Origin: Chrysomallon squamiferum
Taxonomy: Eukaryota > Mollusca > Gastropoda > Neomphalida > Peltospiridae
Direction: 5' to 3'
Length of the DNA stretch: 32,500 bases
Assembly: GCA_012295275.1 (NCBI GenBank)
Contig: CM022678.1
Span: forward strand, 17,334,278 to 17,366,777
Within the stretch, counting starts at the first letter, position 1. Each line of letters begins with the position of its first letter. Below the pieces are notes generated by a model. That model was not told the origin of the DNA. It searched no databases and saw nothing but the letters and a program-made list of their open reading frames with translations. A program made the position numbers and the translations under genes. Positions 10,525 through 19,043 of this stretch are shown one piece after another.

Positions 10525-13045
10525 ACACACACACAAACCACGCATATACACTCTTCTGAGTAATTGTTTTACTTATTTTTATTTATTTATTTATTTATTT
10601 ATTTGTTTATTAGTTTCTTAGTTTGTTGTTATTACTGTTTTTATTTTTATATTTGTTTTTTTTTTTTTTTTTTTTTTGCTATCGTTGGTTTTGTTGCAGG
10701 GTAACTATTTTTCAGGTATCAGCAATTTAAAACAGTTAAAAGTTGGATCGCCCATCAGACACACAATAATTTAAGAACTAAAGGATCAAACTTAAATAAT
10801 ATTTACTAAACGTTACTAAAACTTAAAATAATAATTCATCAGAATTTAATGATTAAAAAAGTAACAGTTCCTCAGAACGTGTTGCCGAATATATTTCAGC
10901 TTAGCTCCTCACAAATTGCGTGGGGCCTCAGTAAGATTAGACTCCAAACAAATAGAGGGTCGTACTAAAAATAGAATCCACAAAACTTGTTAAAATATTT
11001 CCAAAATTCGGAGATCTGTAAATTTGCTATTAAATAATCGAAAAGCATATATATTAAAAAAAAAAAATTAAAAAAAAAAGGAGAGAAAGGGAAAAAAAGG
11101 GGGTGGTCAGGGCTTTACCTGGGTTAGGGCCTCACCAAGTCTAAATTTGCGATCTACCCAAAAAGGCAAAGTCACAAAATAAAGTCTACTGATGTTCATA
11201 GCGACAAGGTTAGCGACCTCTGCTTTAGAGCAAAAAGATACGTCCTATATGTAATGACTTCACGGCTACAGAAATAAAAACAGCTCCCAGATATTTTTTA
11301 TACTGTACTCAGTGTTGTTAAAATACTTATTTCTAGTGATACTTCCTTATTAATTTAGATTAACTAGGTGGGGGAGAATTATAAATTTGTTATATTTATT
11401 TTTACTGCTGTGTTAAATAATTGATTAAAATTGTATTTGAGCTTTTATTTGAAGCTCAAGCAGGATTTAGTGAGGATTATTACACAAATAACAAAGTGTA
11501 CACAAAATTTTATGCGGTGTAAAAAAAAATATATATATATATATATATTTTTTTTTTTTTACAATTTTATTTGATCTCCATAACAGACTTGTTCAGTTAC
11601 CATACAAATTATTGTCATTAAGTTGATAGTTGACGAATCCCGAATCACTACGTTTAACACGACCGTGATTGCAATTAACAAAAATAATTTTTTCTTGAAC
11701 CAGCTAAATTTTATGTCTGTATGCTTTAAATTATATTTAAACGTATAGACCTACATAATCTGGGAGAATGTTTGGAGGCGGGTGATTGTTTAGAGGCTTC
11801 TACAAGTGTTTGACAGCGTAGTTGCTTTAAGCTCTAATTTCTCTGTGTTTTACTATATTTAAAATATTGCTATTTCTAAAAATATGTTTATGAAAATAGT
11901 TTCTTCTCGGAATTTTACGAAACTGTTTCATAAAAGTTTTTTACCGCTTTCGGTAAGCAAAAACACAAAAACATTTATCTTCGATACACAAATGACGCCA
12001 AGAGCCTGAAGATTTGTTTGGTTGAATCTGTTTGTACGACGAATGCTTGTAGAATAACCCGATCAACTTGGAAGGTTCAAACATAACAGGTGATCCATAA
12101 CGAGCTGGCGGTTACCCAAGACAGTTCTGACTGAAATCAATCTCTCTGGTTCGCAATACGAGATAACATTCACGCAGTAAGCACAAAGACACGACTTAAC
12201 ATTTTACATTAGTGCAGTTTTTATTCAGATCGCTGCTCAAACAGAAACTAAATAAAGCGTTGAAAAGTCAGTTTAAATATTTGAAACCAGTATGACGGGT
12301 TACTAATACAAGCACTTTGGAATATCTTATACATACAATATATATAATTTTAGTTGCTATTGTTATTATAATAGAAATATAAATAAAAATAATAAGAAAA
12401 CACAATAACGATAAAACAAATTATAAATTATATAAAAATAACAGGAAAAAATAAGTAAAAAAAACTATATATATTTAAATTATTTAATTTAGGAACACAG
12501 ATCCTGATGACCGATAATTGTGTTTTCATAATCAGATATACGTATATAGAAATATATAGATAATGATATATATTATATTTTTTAAATACACTCGGCGTAT
12601 TAATATATTTACATCTGATATATATATTATAAATTGTGTGGAATGTAGATTTATACTTAACTACCGAGTTTACGATTTAATTATCTCAATGCAACGTTTT
12701 CTTGTCCAAGTTTTCTCATTAGAGTGTCTGGTTATTTTTAACACAATACAAATCAGTTAAGATTTTATGTGGTCTAAGAATTAAACGTTTCTTACATAAT
12801 TCTGAAAGACACACACGCACGCGAGTACACACATAAACACAAGCACACATACACAGAAGAAAGCAAACACACACAAACACAAGGGCATGCACATACGCTC
12901 ACACAGTCACACACCTCACATACAAACACAACACACGTGCGCAGACTGAATAACAGTTTTAAAGAATTCAAACACACTTACCTGTCTGCGATAAAACAAA
13001 CAGTAGAATTATCACCGGGGACATTTTTAATTCAACTTCCGTCAT
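2531..13045 (-). CDS. Receptor-type tyrosine phosphatase with ShKT and EGF-like ectodomain, 13 exons
   Basis: Assembled from 13 exons whose GT/AG sites and phases agree: 13045-12982, 10347-10246, 9417-8319, 7691-7592, 7174-7068, 6618-6185, 5790-5712, 5033-4957, 4621-4487, 4320-4195, 4004-3845, 3219-3084, 2611-2531. The product is about 899 residues if two 1-nt frame breaks are discounted. Order: signal peptide (~1-24), ShKT-like module (~27-55), about nine EGF-like repeats of the MEGF type (~57-415), transmembrane helix (~431-454), basic juxtamembrane segment, acidic linker with 11 Asp, and one PTP domain (~640-890). PTP motifs visible are [39 protein letters not shown] (Cys ~827, Arg ~833) and MVQT. 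The family dephosphorylates phosphotyrosine on the cytoplasmic face of the plasma membrane. The ligand is unknown. Oddities: WPD is WMD, there is no second PTP domain, and frame breaks lie in exons 3 and 11. It may be functional with assembly errors, or a young pseudogene. Confidence 0.92.
2715..2776. repeat. (AAT)n in or near the phosphatase last intron
   Basis: About 20 AAT units with one AAATA interruption, between exons 13 and 12. Confidence 0.95.
3084..3219 (-). CDS. Receptor phosphatase exon 12: P-loop SAGVGRTG
   Basis: A 136-bp exon. With the last bases of exon 11 it gives [10 protein letters not shown], the intact phosphate-binding loop with catalytic Cys and Arg, followed by [11 protein letters not shown]. 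It ends MVQTF at a GTGAGT donor, phase 0, and includes the Q-loop QT. Confidence 0.95.
3751..3795. repeat. (TTTA)n microsatellite, intron 11
   Basis: About 11 perfect TTTA units. A (GTAT)n tract at 4094-4127 lies in the next intron. Confidence 0.95.
3845..4004 (-). CDS. Receptor phosphatase exon 11: WPD loop and HC of active site, with a -1 frame break
   Basis: The exon reads [20 protein letters not shown], then [15 protein letters not shown] and YVRGIRDR. It ends in another frame as DDHPLIVHC plus AG. The 160-bp length is one short of what its phases require. The break is near the C5 run at 3873-3877, where one extra base restores the reading frame. The WPD-loop proline is methionine (WMD), but the general-acid Asp is kept. 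Confidence 0.88.
4195..4320 (-). CDS. Receptor phosphatase exon 10: YWPD motif
   Basis: A 126-bp, phase 0/0 exon starting [20 protein letters not shown]. The CxxYWPD motif is typical of receptor PTP D1 domains. Confidence 0.93.
4420..4480. repeat. (GA)n microsatellite next to exon 9 donor
   Basis: About 30 GA units. In transcript orientation this is a (UC)n tract beginning about 7 nt after the exon 9 GTTTGT donor. Confidence 0.97.
4487..4621 (-). CDS. Receptor phosphatase exon 9: YIAAQGP and DFWRMVWE
   Basis: A 135-bp, phase 0/0 exon beginning [20 protein letters not shown], then [20 protein letters not shown]. These are textbook PTP core motifs. A (TC)n tract on the coding strand starts a few bases inside the following intron. 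Confidence 0.95.
4725..4875. repeat. GT/TA-rich microsatellite, intron 8
   Basis: GTGT-rich sequence flanks a (TA)n core at 4796-4830. Both apparent plus-strand ORFs are repeat translations. Confidence 0.9.
4957..5033 (-). CDS. Receptor phosphatase exon 8: DYINAS motif
   Basis: A 77-bp exon. With exon 7 it reads [20 protein letters not shown], then INASFID, the conserved N-terminal half of classical PTP domains. GTAAGT donor, phase 0. Confidence 0.93.
5712..5790 (-). CDS. Receptor phosphatase exon 7: start of PTP domain
   Basis: A 79-bp exon that starts [20 protein letters not shown] and continues YRNIKP. It carries the KNRY substrate-recognition motif. The TTTTTACAG acceptor is used. The alternative TTTTTCAG nine bases upstream would add three residues in frame. 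Confidence 0.9.
6185..6618 (-). CDS. Receptor phosphatase exon 6: acidic cytoplasmic linker
   Basis: A 434-bp exon coding 144 residues between membrane and catalytic domain. It contains an 11-residue Asp tract (6470-6502) followed by [10 protein letters not shown]. Tyrosines in VYVDE and TLYEKPRY are in acidic or proline-flanked settings. It ends GFRFEFQ and joins exon 7 in phase 0. Confidence 0.9.
6470..6502 (-). repeat. Coding (GAT/GAC)11 microsatellite
   Basis: Eleven consecutive Asp codons (nine GAT, two GAC) inside exon 6 of the receptor phosphatase. The two GAC interruptions indicate some age or selection rather than a very fresh expansion. Confidence 0.95.
6839..6917. repeat. (ATT)n microsatellite, intron 5
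   Basis: About 25 nearly perfect ATT units between exons 6 and 5 of the receptor phosphatase. Confidence 0.97.
7068..7174 (-). CDS. Receptor phosphatase exon 5: basic juxtamembrane segment
   Basis: A 107-bp exon very rich in Lys and Arg ([17 protein letters not shown]), directly after the membrane helix. The donor (GTTTTT) is weak, but phase 1 matches exon 6 exactly. Confidence 0.85.
7285..7590. repeat. ATT/AGT and AAT/AAAT microsatellites, intron 4
   Basis: (ATT)n passes into (AGT)n at 7285-7351. (AAT)n and (AAAT)n at 7465-7590 end at the exon 4 donor. Confidence 0.95.
7592..7691 (-). CDS. Receptor phosphatase exon 4: transmembrane helix
   Basis: A 100-bp exon encoding NFSFDVDW followed by about 24 hydrophobic residues ([20 protein letters not shown], then WFIF). 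It ends in phase 2 and joins exon 5 to give [10 protein letters not shown], a basic stop-transfer signal. Confidence 0.93.
7770..7955. repeat. Degenerate ~40-bp tandem repeat, intron 3
   Basis: Recurring diverged units around TATCACAATAGTTAACCAAT (7801, 7826, 7859, 7903, 7937). No function recognised. Confidence 0.6.
8019..8282. repeat. (GTAT)n microsatellite, intron 3
   Basis: About 260 bp of imperfect GTAT/GTATAT units beside exon 3. The apparent 92-residue minus ORF is a repeat translation. Confidence 0.95.
8319..9417 (-). CDS. Receptor phosphatase exon 3: tandem EGF-like repeats, with a +1 frame break
   Basis: A single 1099-bp exon of cysteine-rich repeats with the pattern CxxxCxxxxCxxxxGxCxxGCxxGxxGxxC, about nine in all, as in MEGF-type ectodomains. 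The reading frame changes near 8519-8526: the upstream frame ends in [10 protein letters not shown] and the downstream frame resumes as [11 protein letters not shown]. The exon length is one nucleotide too long for its flanking phases, which agrees with a 1-nt insertion. The downstream donor is GTAAGT after phase 1. Confidence 0.9.
9418..10245. repeat. Intron 2 with degenerate CTATCC-type repeats
   Basis: Between about 9740 and 10200, diverged units of the kind TATCTATCCTACTTAAAATATG recur. TATCATGGGTATCTATCC is found at about 9901 and 10150, and CTATCC-type words throughout. This looks like an old minisatellite. No gene seen. Confidence 0.6.
10246..10347 (-). CDS. Receptor phosphatase exon 2: ShKT-like module
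   Basis: A 102-bp exon, phase 1 at both ends. It encodes six cysteines in the order C-x6-C-x4-C-x7-C-x3-C-x2-C, starting CKDNSLFC and ending CMKICGVC. The spacing, with CxD at the start and CxxxCxxC at the end, resembles ShKT modules. The assignment rests on cysteine spacing alone. Confidence 0.8.
10348..12981. other. Long intron 1 of the receptor phosphatase
   Basis: 2.6 kb without a recognised gene. It contains AC/TA repeats (10395-10535), (TTTA)n (10572-10606), a poly-T run (10655-10678), a possible hAT transposon end (11213-11230), a TA palindromic tract (11529-11560) and an AC-rich stretch (12808-12935). Confidence 0.8.
11213..11230 (-). mobile_element. Possible hAT-like transposon terminus (relic)
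   Basis: On the minus strand CTCTAAAG is followed by CAGAGGTCGCTAACCTTG. This resembles an 8-bp hAT target duplication (consensus NTCTAGAN) followed by a CAGRGG-type inverted terminus. No matching second end was found, so this is a solo relic or chance. Confidence 0.25.
12982..13045 (-). CDS. Receptor phosphatase exon 1: start and signal peptide
   Basis: ATG at 13045-13043 opens a 21-codon exon ending in phase 1 at a GTAAGT donor. A second in-frame ATG at 13024 directly precedes the hydrophobic core [12 protein letters not shown] and could be the true start. Either start gives a signal peptide joined to VKTFTCKD in exon 2. Confidence 0.85.
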
Positions 13046-13247
13046 TACGAATCGGGTATCTCAATGTTCTTGTAAATTCGTGAGCGAGAAAGTTATTCAA
13101 GTTTCCAGTATCTGTTCTTCTGTACGTAACACACTATCTCAACATGTTAAATACTTTAGACGAAGAAAAAAGAAGAAGAAACAAAACAAAAAACGTGTAT
13201 TTTCGCACTAAAACTCTAGAAAGTCGTCTCGTTCATAGCCTACCTGC

Positions 13248-13261
13248 AGTTTCAGTTTCCT
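13248..13261 (+). promoter_or_regulatory. ISRE-like motif upstream of receptor phosphatase
   Basis: AGTTTCAGTTTCCT matches the interferon-stimulated response element form AGTTTCNNTTTCNY. It lies about 200 bp upstream of the receptor phosphatase start codon. Functional meaning is an inference. Confidence 0.35.
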
Positions 13262-13434
13262 TGTAGGTCACGGGAATAGCTAAGTTCTAAAAATAGACGT
13301 GTTACCGTATTTTCCACTGACGCTAGTCTATATTTAGAATAGATGTCGTACCCACAGGAAATATTTCCTTTGTAAGTGCGTAGGAAAAAGACTGATTCAT
13401 ATATGCATACACAATTAAGCCTACGTGTGGGTGT

Positions 13435-13605
13435 ATTGGTGTGTGTATGTGTGTGTGTATATATATATATATATGTGGGGGTATGTGTGCATGTATGTGA
13501 GTGTATATGTGTATATGTGTGTATGTATGTATATATGTATATATGTGTGTATGTATAAATATATATATATGCATATTTGTATGTATGTATGTATGTATGT
13601 ATTCA
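13435..13605. repeat. GT/TA/GTAT compound microsatellite
   Basis: Mixed GT, TA and GTAT units. Five overlapping apparent ORFs here are translations of the repeat. Confidence 0.95.
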
Positions 13606-13749
13606 GATACATAAATGCTTGCATACATTGAAATATGCAATCAACACACACACACAGACACACATGAAGGAAATTGTATTTTAGAAGAAAACAATTTGAA
13701 TTTATCTACATTTGCTTATTTTTATTTATTTATTTATTACTGTTATTGG

Positions 13750-13783
<34 letters not shown>

Positions 13784-15194
13784 CCATGTGTGTTTGCGCG
13801 CGCACGTGAATGAAGACCGTAAAATATTTAATCAACTGTAGACAGAATTTGTTCTAGCAATAACTGACAGTTATAACTATGTTAATATCCCCAGCAAAAG
13901 CAGCAACATTCATAAGAAAAAAACAAAATATATCATATTTTCTTTCTTTTATTTTTTTTTTTTTTTTTTAAGGTTTTATGTTTATTTACAAAAGTGACAC
14001 AGAAATGACTTTCATGTATGAAGACACAAAAATTAAAATAACTAATAACAAAACAAACAGCAGTTACATTTAACCATCTGCCCACAGCAATTAACCTGAA
14101 GCATTCAATTTGGTTCTAAACTGTGAAATTCATTCCTTCACATATATATATATATATATCATAGTAATTCTTATTTAATAACACTATTCCCTAAGGTTTA
14201 AATATAATAATAATAATTTTTTCTAATTATTCTTGGCTTCTGTCTCTCGAAGAAGAAAAAAATGACGATTTGCGCTGTTTGAAAAACAAACTTACTGATA
14301 TACCAACGTGTATAGAACAGTAATGTGATTAGTTCCGTCATTCAGCTCACTATTAAAACAATAATGTTACATTTTCCTCATCAGTGGAAGTGGAAATAGG
14401 AACGTTATGACTTCACAGGTGATGAGTCTTTTTTGGCAAGCGGAAATTATTCAACCGGCAATCTTCGGTAAAAGTCGACGAATTCCGGTTATATTCGTTA
14501 AATTAGAATGTAGTCTATATGTAAGCATAAAATTATATGATGATATTGAAAAGTACTCACTTATATTCTTCACTTAACTATATTAAAGATAACACAAAAA
14601 TAAAAATAAAATAAAATGAAATAAAATAAAATAAAAATATAAAATATAAAATATAAAATAAAATAAATGTTAAGTTCAAAAACGTTACGAAGGATCGAAC
14701 TCGGTTGCTTTTCTTTTGAAAATGGTAATTTTTGTATTTTGGAAGACGCAGCTCAGAAGTAACAGTTCTCGTTTCACATTTACAGTTTTATTCACTGTAG
14801 TAGATTAAGAATTTCCATTCGTTTTATTTAGTCTCCGTTTTGCTAGTCTTAGGTAAATTCCAGTAGTCTCCCTTCCATCGCACAACACGAAAAACAACAC
14901 ACTTCAATGAACTGTGAAATCGTGGTTACGCAGACAACTCTCAACAACCAAAATGAAATTCGTAGAAAAGGTGCATAAAAGAGAAAACAGGTATAGTTAA
15001 AAGTGTTAGCAGTATTTTAATTTAGCCACCAAAATGTTCCGTCTTATATAAATGTTTCATCTTATATTGCCTAAAATATTATTAAAGCATGGACTTTTCT
15101 TTTTTCATAAATTTTTTTGTTTTTCCGGTTGTTTACGGAATTTACGGATTTTGCCGAACGTAATTTTAATATTCACACTGAACAGTCAGAGAGA

Positions 15195-15419
15195 CTATTT
15201 GTCGTTGCTATGCTGTTTCTTTGTCGGTGCGCACTTTCGTGTAATGCTGTTCATGTTGTTCGCCGTGGCGTTGGCGACGTCCTGCTCTGTAACTCGAGCA
15301 GCGCACATGTAATATTTTGGACATGCGCAGAGAAACTCCACTTGTTTAACCTGGTCTTCCCGATTTGAAAAATCGAGGTCAATTTTAGCGCATGCGCTGT
15401 TGGGTAAATGACACTCATC
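15195..15419 (-). CDS. Secreted-protein exon 4: cysteine-rich repeat 3 and stop
   Basis: 225 bp, from the CTCCTACAG acceptor to TAG at 15197-15195. Starts DECHLPNSACAKIDLDFSNR and includes EFLCACPKYYMCAARV. One N-glycosylation sequon (NAT) is present. The tail is basic and short (APTKKQHSNDK). Confidence 0.85.
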   Translation of the reverse strand, partial: DECHLPNSACAKIDLDFSNREDQVKQVEFLCACPKYYMCAARVTEQDVANATANNMNSITRKCAPTKKQHSNDK

Positions 15420-17736
15420 CTGTAGGAGAAAATATAAATAAATAAATAAGGAAATAAATAAATAAATAAATAAATAACAATGATAGCAATACGATCATAA
15501 AGAATAAACAACTACTAACTTCGTTAGGTAAAAAAAAAAAAAGGAATAAAAAAAAAAAAAAACATTACTTATTTATATCACATTATTTAATTAAATTAAA
15601 TAGACGAAAACATTGTTTAAATGATAATCTTTTCTAACAAAATAACAAGCATATTTACGTTTGTAAGAATTAAAATTTAAAAATCGGGCACGTCGTTGTC
15701 GAAACTAAAACAAACAAAAACAAAGAACGGTAACTCTGCACTGTATCAAATAACAAACAAACCTGTTCGCAAAAGTAGTAATATCTCCAGACACCGTCTT
15801 TCTTTTCCCAGCCTTGCAGCATGTATCGATTCTGACTACAGCGACACCGCGGGGCAGCTAGATACGGCCTCCACGCCGACGTCTCCGTCTCCACGACGGC
15901 GGCCATTTCGTTGTGGTTGCAGAGGTTGTCAGGTATTTGAGCTGAGCAGAACATATACTGAACATCCCAGTGAGCTGTAACAGATTGTACATAAATAAAC
16001 AAACAAACAAATAAATAAATAAATAAATAAATAATCAATCAAACAAACAAACAAATAAACAGATAAATAAATAAACAAATAAACAAATAAACAAACAAAA
16101 ATAAACAAATAAACAAACAAATAAATAAATAATAGTAATAGTAATCGTAATAATGGTACTAATAATAGTAGTAACAGTAATAAATAAATAAAAATAATTA
16201 ACAAATAAAAATACTTTAATTAACTAATAACAAACAAACTAATAAATAAATAAATAAATTATACTTTAAAATATTTAAACGTTTTTTATACTTAACACTT
16301 AAAAAAGCCTAATAATTAAAATAATTATGCTAAATTATTTAATAAGAAGAAGAAGAAAATTAATAATAATAATACTCAAACACAATATTTTTAACTCTGT
16401 GGGTTACTCGATCTATCCCTCTTCCTCGTTCGAATTTTTTTGAACAACCCAGCCTTCCTTCTCTTCATACATCAAACATTTATCTTTAAAAAAGAAAAAG
16501 AAAAAAGACAGACGACAGGAATATTTACATCTTTCATAGTGTTGCCATGTGAACGCTCTCCCATCATTAACCAGCCAGTTTTCACTGCATTTTTCGTTGC
16601 CCGGACATGCGCAGTAAGGGCCTTCGTTTGCCTCCAGTCCATCCGGGTACTTCATGATGCTCGTGCAAACGTGACGTGGCGTCTTGCACGGCAGAAGAGT
16701 TTTGTTCTGCGAAAGAAAAAGTACAAAAACAGCGATAATTACAGTAATTATGACTAAAAAAGAAAAATTTAAATACTGGTACATCGGCGAATTACCGTCC
16801 AAAGACTCTCCCCGAATTATCGTCTTTTTTTTTTTTTTTTCCCCTAAACGATTTCACACAATAATAATTCGGTTTTAATTAAAAAAAAATTTTAAATTTA
16901 ATTTTAAAAAATGTATAGCACACATGCCTCTAAAGAAGCATGCACTGCTAGAACATCAAATCAACCAACTCTTAAATTTAATTTAATATTTAAATTTAAA
17001 CGAAATACAATAGTTTAAACTGTGCAAGTGTATTAGTCCAGGTAGAAACAAAAAAATCAAATTTAAACAAAAACAAAAAAAACAAAACAAAAACAAAAAA
17101 ATAGACTGGTATTTTCTAGGACTCCCCTATTCCGAATGTATGATATTAAAATTAAGTATAAATGTGCAGTAGAGGGTAATAAAAACAAATGTTTCTGTCT
17201 ATCTGTCTATCTCTCTATCTCTATCTATATCTATATCAATAAATAAATAAATAAATATAACTAAAATAAATAACTAAATAAACAACTGACAAATTAAATA
17301 AATAAATAAATAAAGCAAATAAAAAAACAAACAAACACTGAGAATATATTTAACTTTAACAAAATTATATAAACTTTAAAAGTTATAAAATAAAATAAAA
17401 TAAAATTAGATTAAATTAAAAAAAACACAATAATAAATAGTCGCAAATAATTAACTTGAGCGGAATTTTACTCAGTTTTGTTCCATTTAATTCCGTGCAT
17501 TGTCTGATACATAATTTACATATCTGTGTAAAATACATTATAACACAATGTACAACGAAACAAAAAATAAAATGTTCAGTAAGTATAACACACAGTTTTC
17601 AGTATATAAATAATGTAGAAAATGATATAATATAAAATGTATTACAAGATGAATATATCGAGAGAGAGAGAGAGAGAGAGAGAAAAATTTTTTATAACAT
17701 ATCTAATGATAATATTACAAGATAATAATAATAATA

Positions 17737-17805
<69 letters not shown>

Positions 17806-17901
17806 AAATAACATTATCTTACTAACTATACTAACCTCTGCCGTGTATCCGCCATTTAACAAAATGGCTATAAACGAGAAAAATACTAACACGATTTCCA
17901 T
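15195..17901 (-). CDS. Secreted cysteine-rich protein with three tandem repeats, 4 exons
   Basis: Exons 17901-17836, 16706-16529, 15974-15763 and 15419-15195 join in consistent phase (0, 1, 0) to an intact 681-bp CDS, 226 residues plus TAG. The first exon is a signal peptide (MEIVLVFFSFIAILLNGGYT). Each later exon encodes one divergent repeat: C-x(6-8)-C, a variable stretch, then C-x-C followed by P/S and aromatic residues, as in PYCACPGNEKC, PRCRCSQNRYM and FLCACPKYYMC. The mature protein lacks a membrane helix, so it is probably secreted and disulfide-bonded. I do not recognise the family with confidence. The three-module cysteine layout loosely recalls Argos/giant-lens-type secreted ligands, which is only a suggestion. 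The one-repeat-per-exon arrangement suggests internal exon duplication. Confidence 0.82.
15763..15974 (-). CDS. Secreted-protein exon 3: cysteine-rich repeat 2
   Basis: 212 bp, from the TGTTACAG acceptor to the GTTTGT donor. Starts SHWDVQYMFCSAQIPDNLC and includes APRCRCSQNRYM and VWRYYYFCEQ, the latter aligning with the TWQHYER end of repeat 1. Confidence 0.85.
15990..16260. repeat. AAAT/AAAC microsatellite array, secreted-gene intron 2
   Basis: About 270 bp of imperfect AAAT, AAAC and AAT units between exons 3 and 2. Shorter arrays lie at 15435-15478 (intron 3). Confidence 0.95.
16529..16706 (-). CDS. Secreted-protein exon 2: cysteine-rich repeat 1
   Basis: 178 bp, from the TTTCGCAG acceptor to the GTAAAT donor. 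It starts NKTLLPCKTPRHVCTSIMKY and includes GPYCACPGNEKC and TWQHYER. Confidence 0.85.
16707..17835. other. Intron 1 of the secreted-protein gene
   Basis: Low-complexity AT-rich DNA: a poly-T run (16825-16840), AAAC-rich (17048-17101), AAAT units (17240-17320), (GA)n (17663-17682), and (AAT)n passing to (AAAT)n (17722-17806) just before exon 1. No gene. Confidence 0.8.
17836..17901 (-). CDS. Secreted-protein exon 1: signal peptide
   Basis: ATG at 17901-17899, 22 codons, GTTAGT donor, phase 0. The hydrophobic core VLVFFSFIAILL is followed by NGGYTAE. An upstream in-frame ATG exists (about 17988), but it would put a long polar leader before the signal peptide, so the shorter start is preferred. 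Confidence 0.82.
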
Positions 17902-18795
17902 TTTCGTAGAATTACAGTGTGATAAATTACAAATGTTAATCAACCCAGTCAAATCGCCAATTAAACACCGTCGTTGTGCGCTCAACAAAATACCACCTAG
18001 CTATTTGCAAAATTAAAGTCCGATCGGTTGATTTTGGTAGATACTCTTGAAGATGATTTTATCCGTTGGCAATAACTGGAACATAATACAGATATTTCCC
18101 AGTGAAAAATGTCAGTTCTATTGTCGTTCTTCGATAGTTTAGCCTAGAACATCCAATATCGATCGATTCTGGCACCGCGCTTTTAATTCAGTTTCCGCGA
18201 CCCGATTCTTTCAGCTTTTAGAAAATAAACCCTCTTTTGTTCGTCGGTTAAAAGCGCAAACAAGGGAGGTAAGCTAAACAGGGAATGTATTCCGGATTAG
18301 GCTTCTGCAACCACTCCGTTTACAGATGGGAGATACATAATTTATTCAAAAGAGAGTGACAGTGGTTAACAGTCTCCTAATTAGGTTCAAAGGAGTAATT
18401 TTTTTAAATGCAGTATGAATAGTTATGTGTCTGTGATAAAATAAGAAAATATGGCTACTACTTTTTTTAAGCGAAAATAACAAGAAAAGACGTTAATTAT
18501 GTGACGAATGAAGTCTCCGTTATTATTATTATTATTATTTTGTATTTTTGTGACGTAATCAATGACTGTCTCGAAATACCAATAATGATGTTTCTAGAGT
18601 TTTATATGGATAAATGAAATTAAAACAACGACAACAACACTGAACTCATTTAAACATTTGCTTTAACATAATTTTTAAGTTATTGTGTTTCTACTACATA
18701 CATTTTTTTAGTGTTATCTGCTCAGTAAGGAAGTAATTTCACTATAATCTTCTCTGCAATGTTAAAAATTCGGCATGTGCACGCACGCACGTACA

Positions 18796-18796
<1 letters not shown>

Positions 18797-18870
<74 letters not shown>
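18797..18870. repeat. (GA)n microsatellite, ~37 units
   Basis: Perfect GA dinucleotide run of about 74 bp, the longest perfect dinucleotide tract in the window. Confidence 0.98.
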
Positions 18871-18874
<4 letters not shown>

Positions 18875-19035
18875 AAAACGGAAGAAAATTTTATTTATTA
18901 CACAAAGTAATGGTTCTTTTTTCACTTCTGCCTATGTGCCTTTCAGTTCAAACAAAAAATACTTCGCTTCAAATCGGAGAAGTGCCCGTCGCATAGCGAC
19001 AATGATTCCGTCTGTGAGACCTCTAACAATTAGTA

Positions 19036-19043
19036 TGACGTCA
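19036..19043. promoter_or_regulatory. Palindromic CRE (TGACGTCA)
   Basis: Full CREB/ATF palindrome, about 1.1 kb upstream of the secreted-protein start codon. An isolated motif match, so function is uncertain. Confidence 0.3.

Larger units (their letters stand above)
13046..15194. other. Intergenic region between receptor phosphatase and secreted-protein gene
   Basis: Should contain the receptor phosphatase promoter (13046 upward) and the 3' end of the secreted-protein gene. Contains GT/TA-rich repeats at 13435-13605, (GT)n at 13750-13781, (TA)n near 14143 and AAAAT repeats at 14595-14665. No further gene was recognised. Confidence 0.7.

Noticed and set aside
10655-10678. Poly-T run as a retroposon tail
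   Set aside because: No adjacent recognisable retroposon body or target duplication. Homopolymers are common throughout the window.
14680-14720. tRNA/SINE B-box-like GAGTTCGATCC on the minus strand
   Set aside because: No A box at the right distance and no cloverleaf, so not called.
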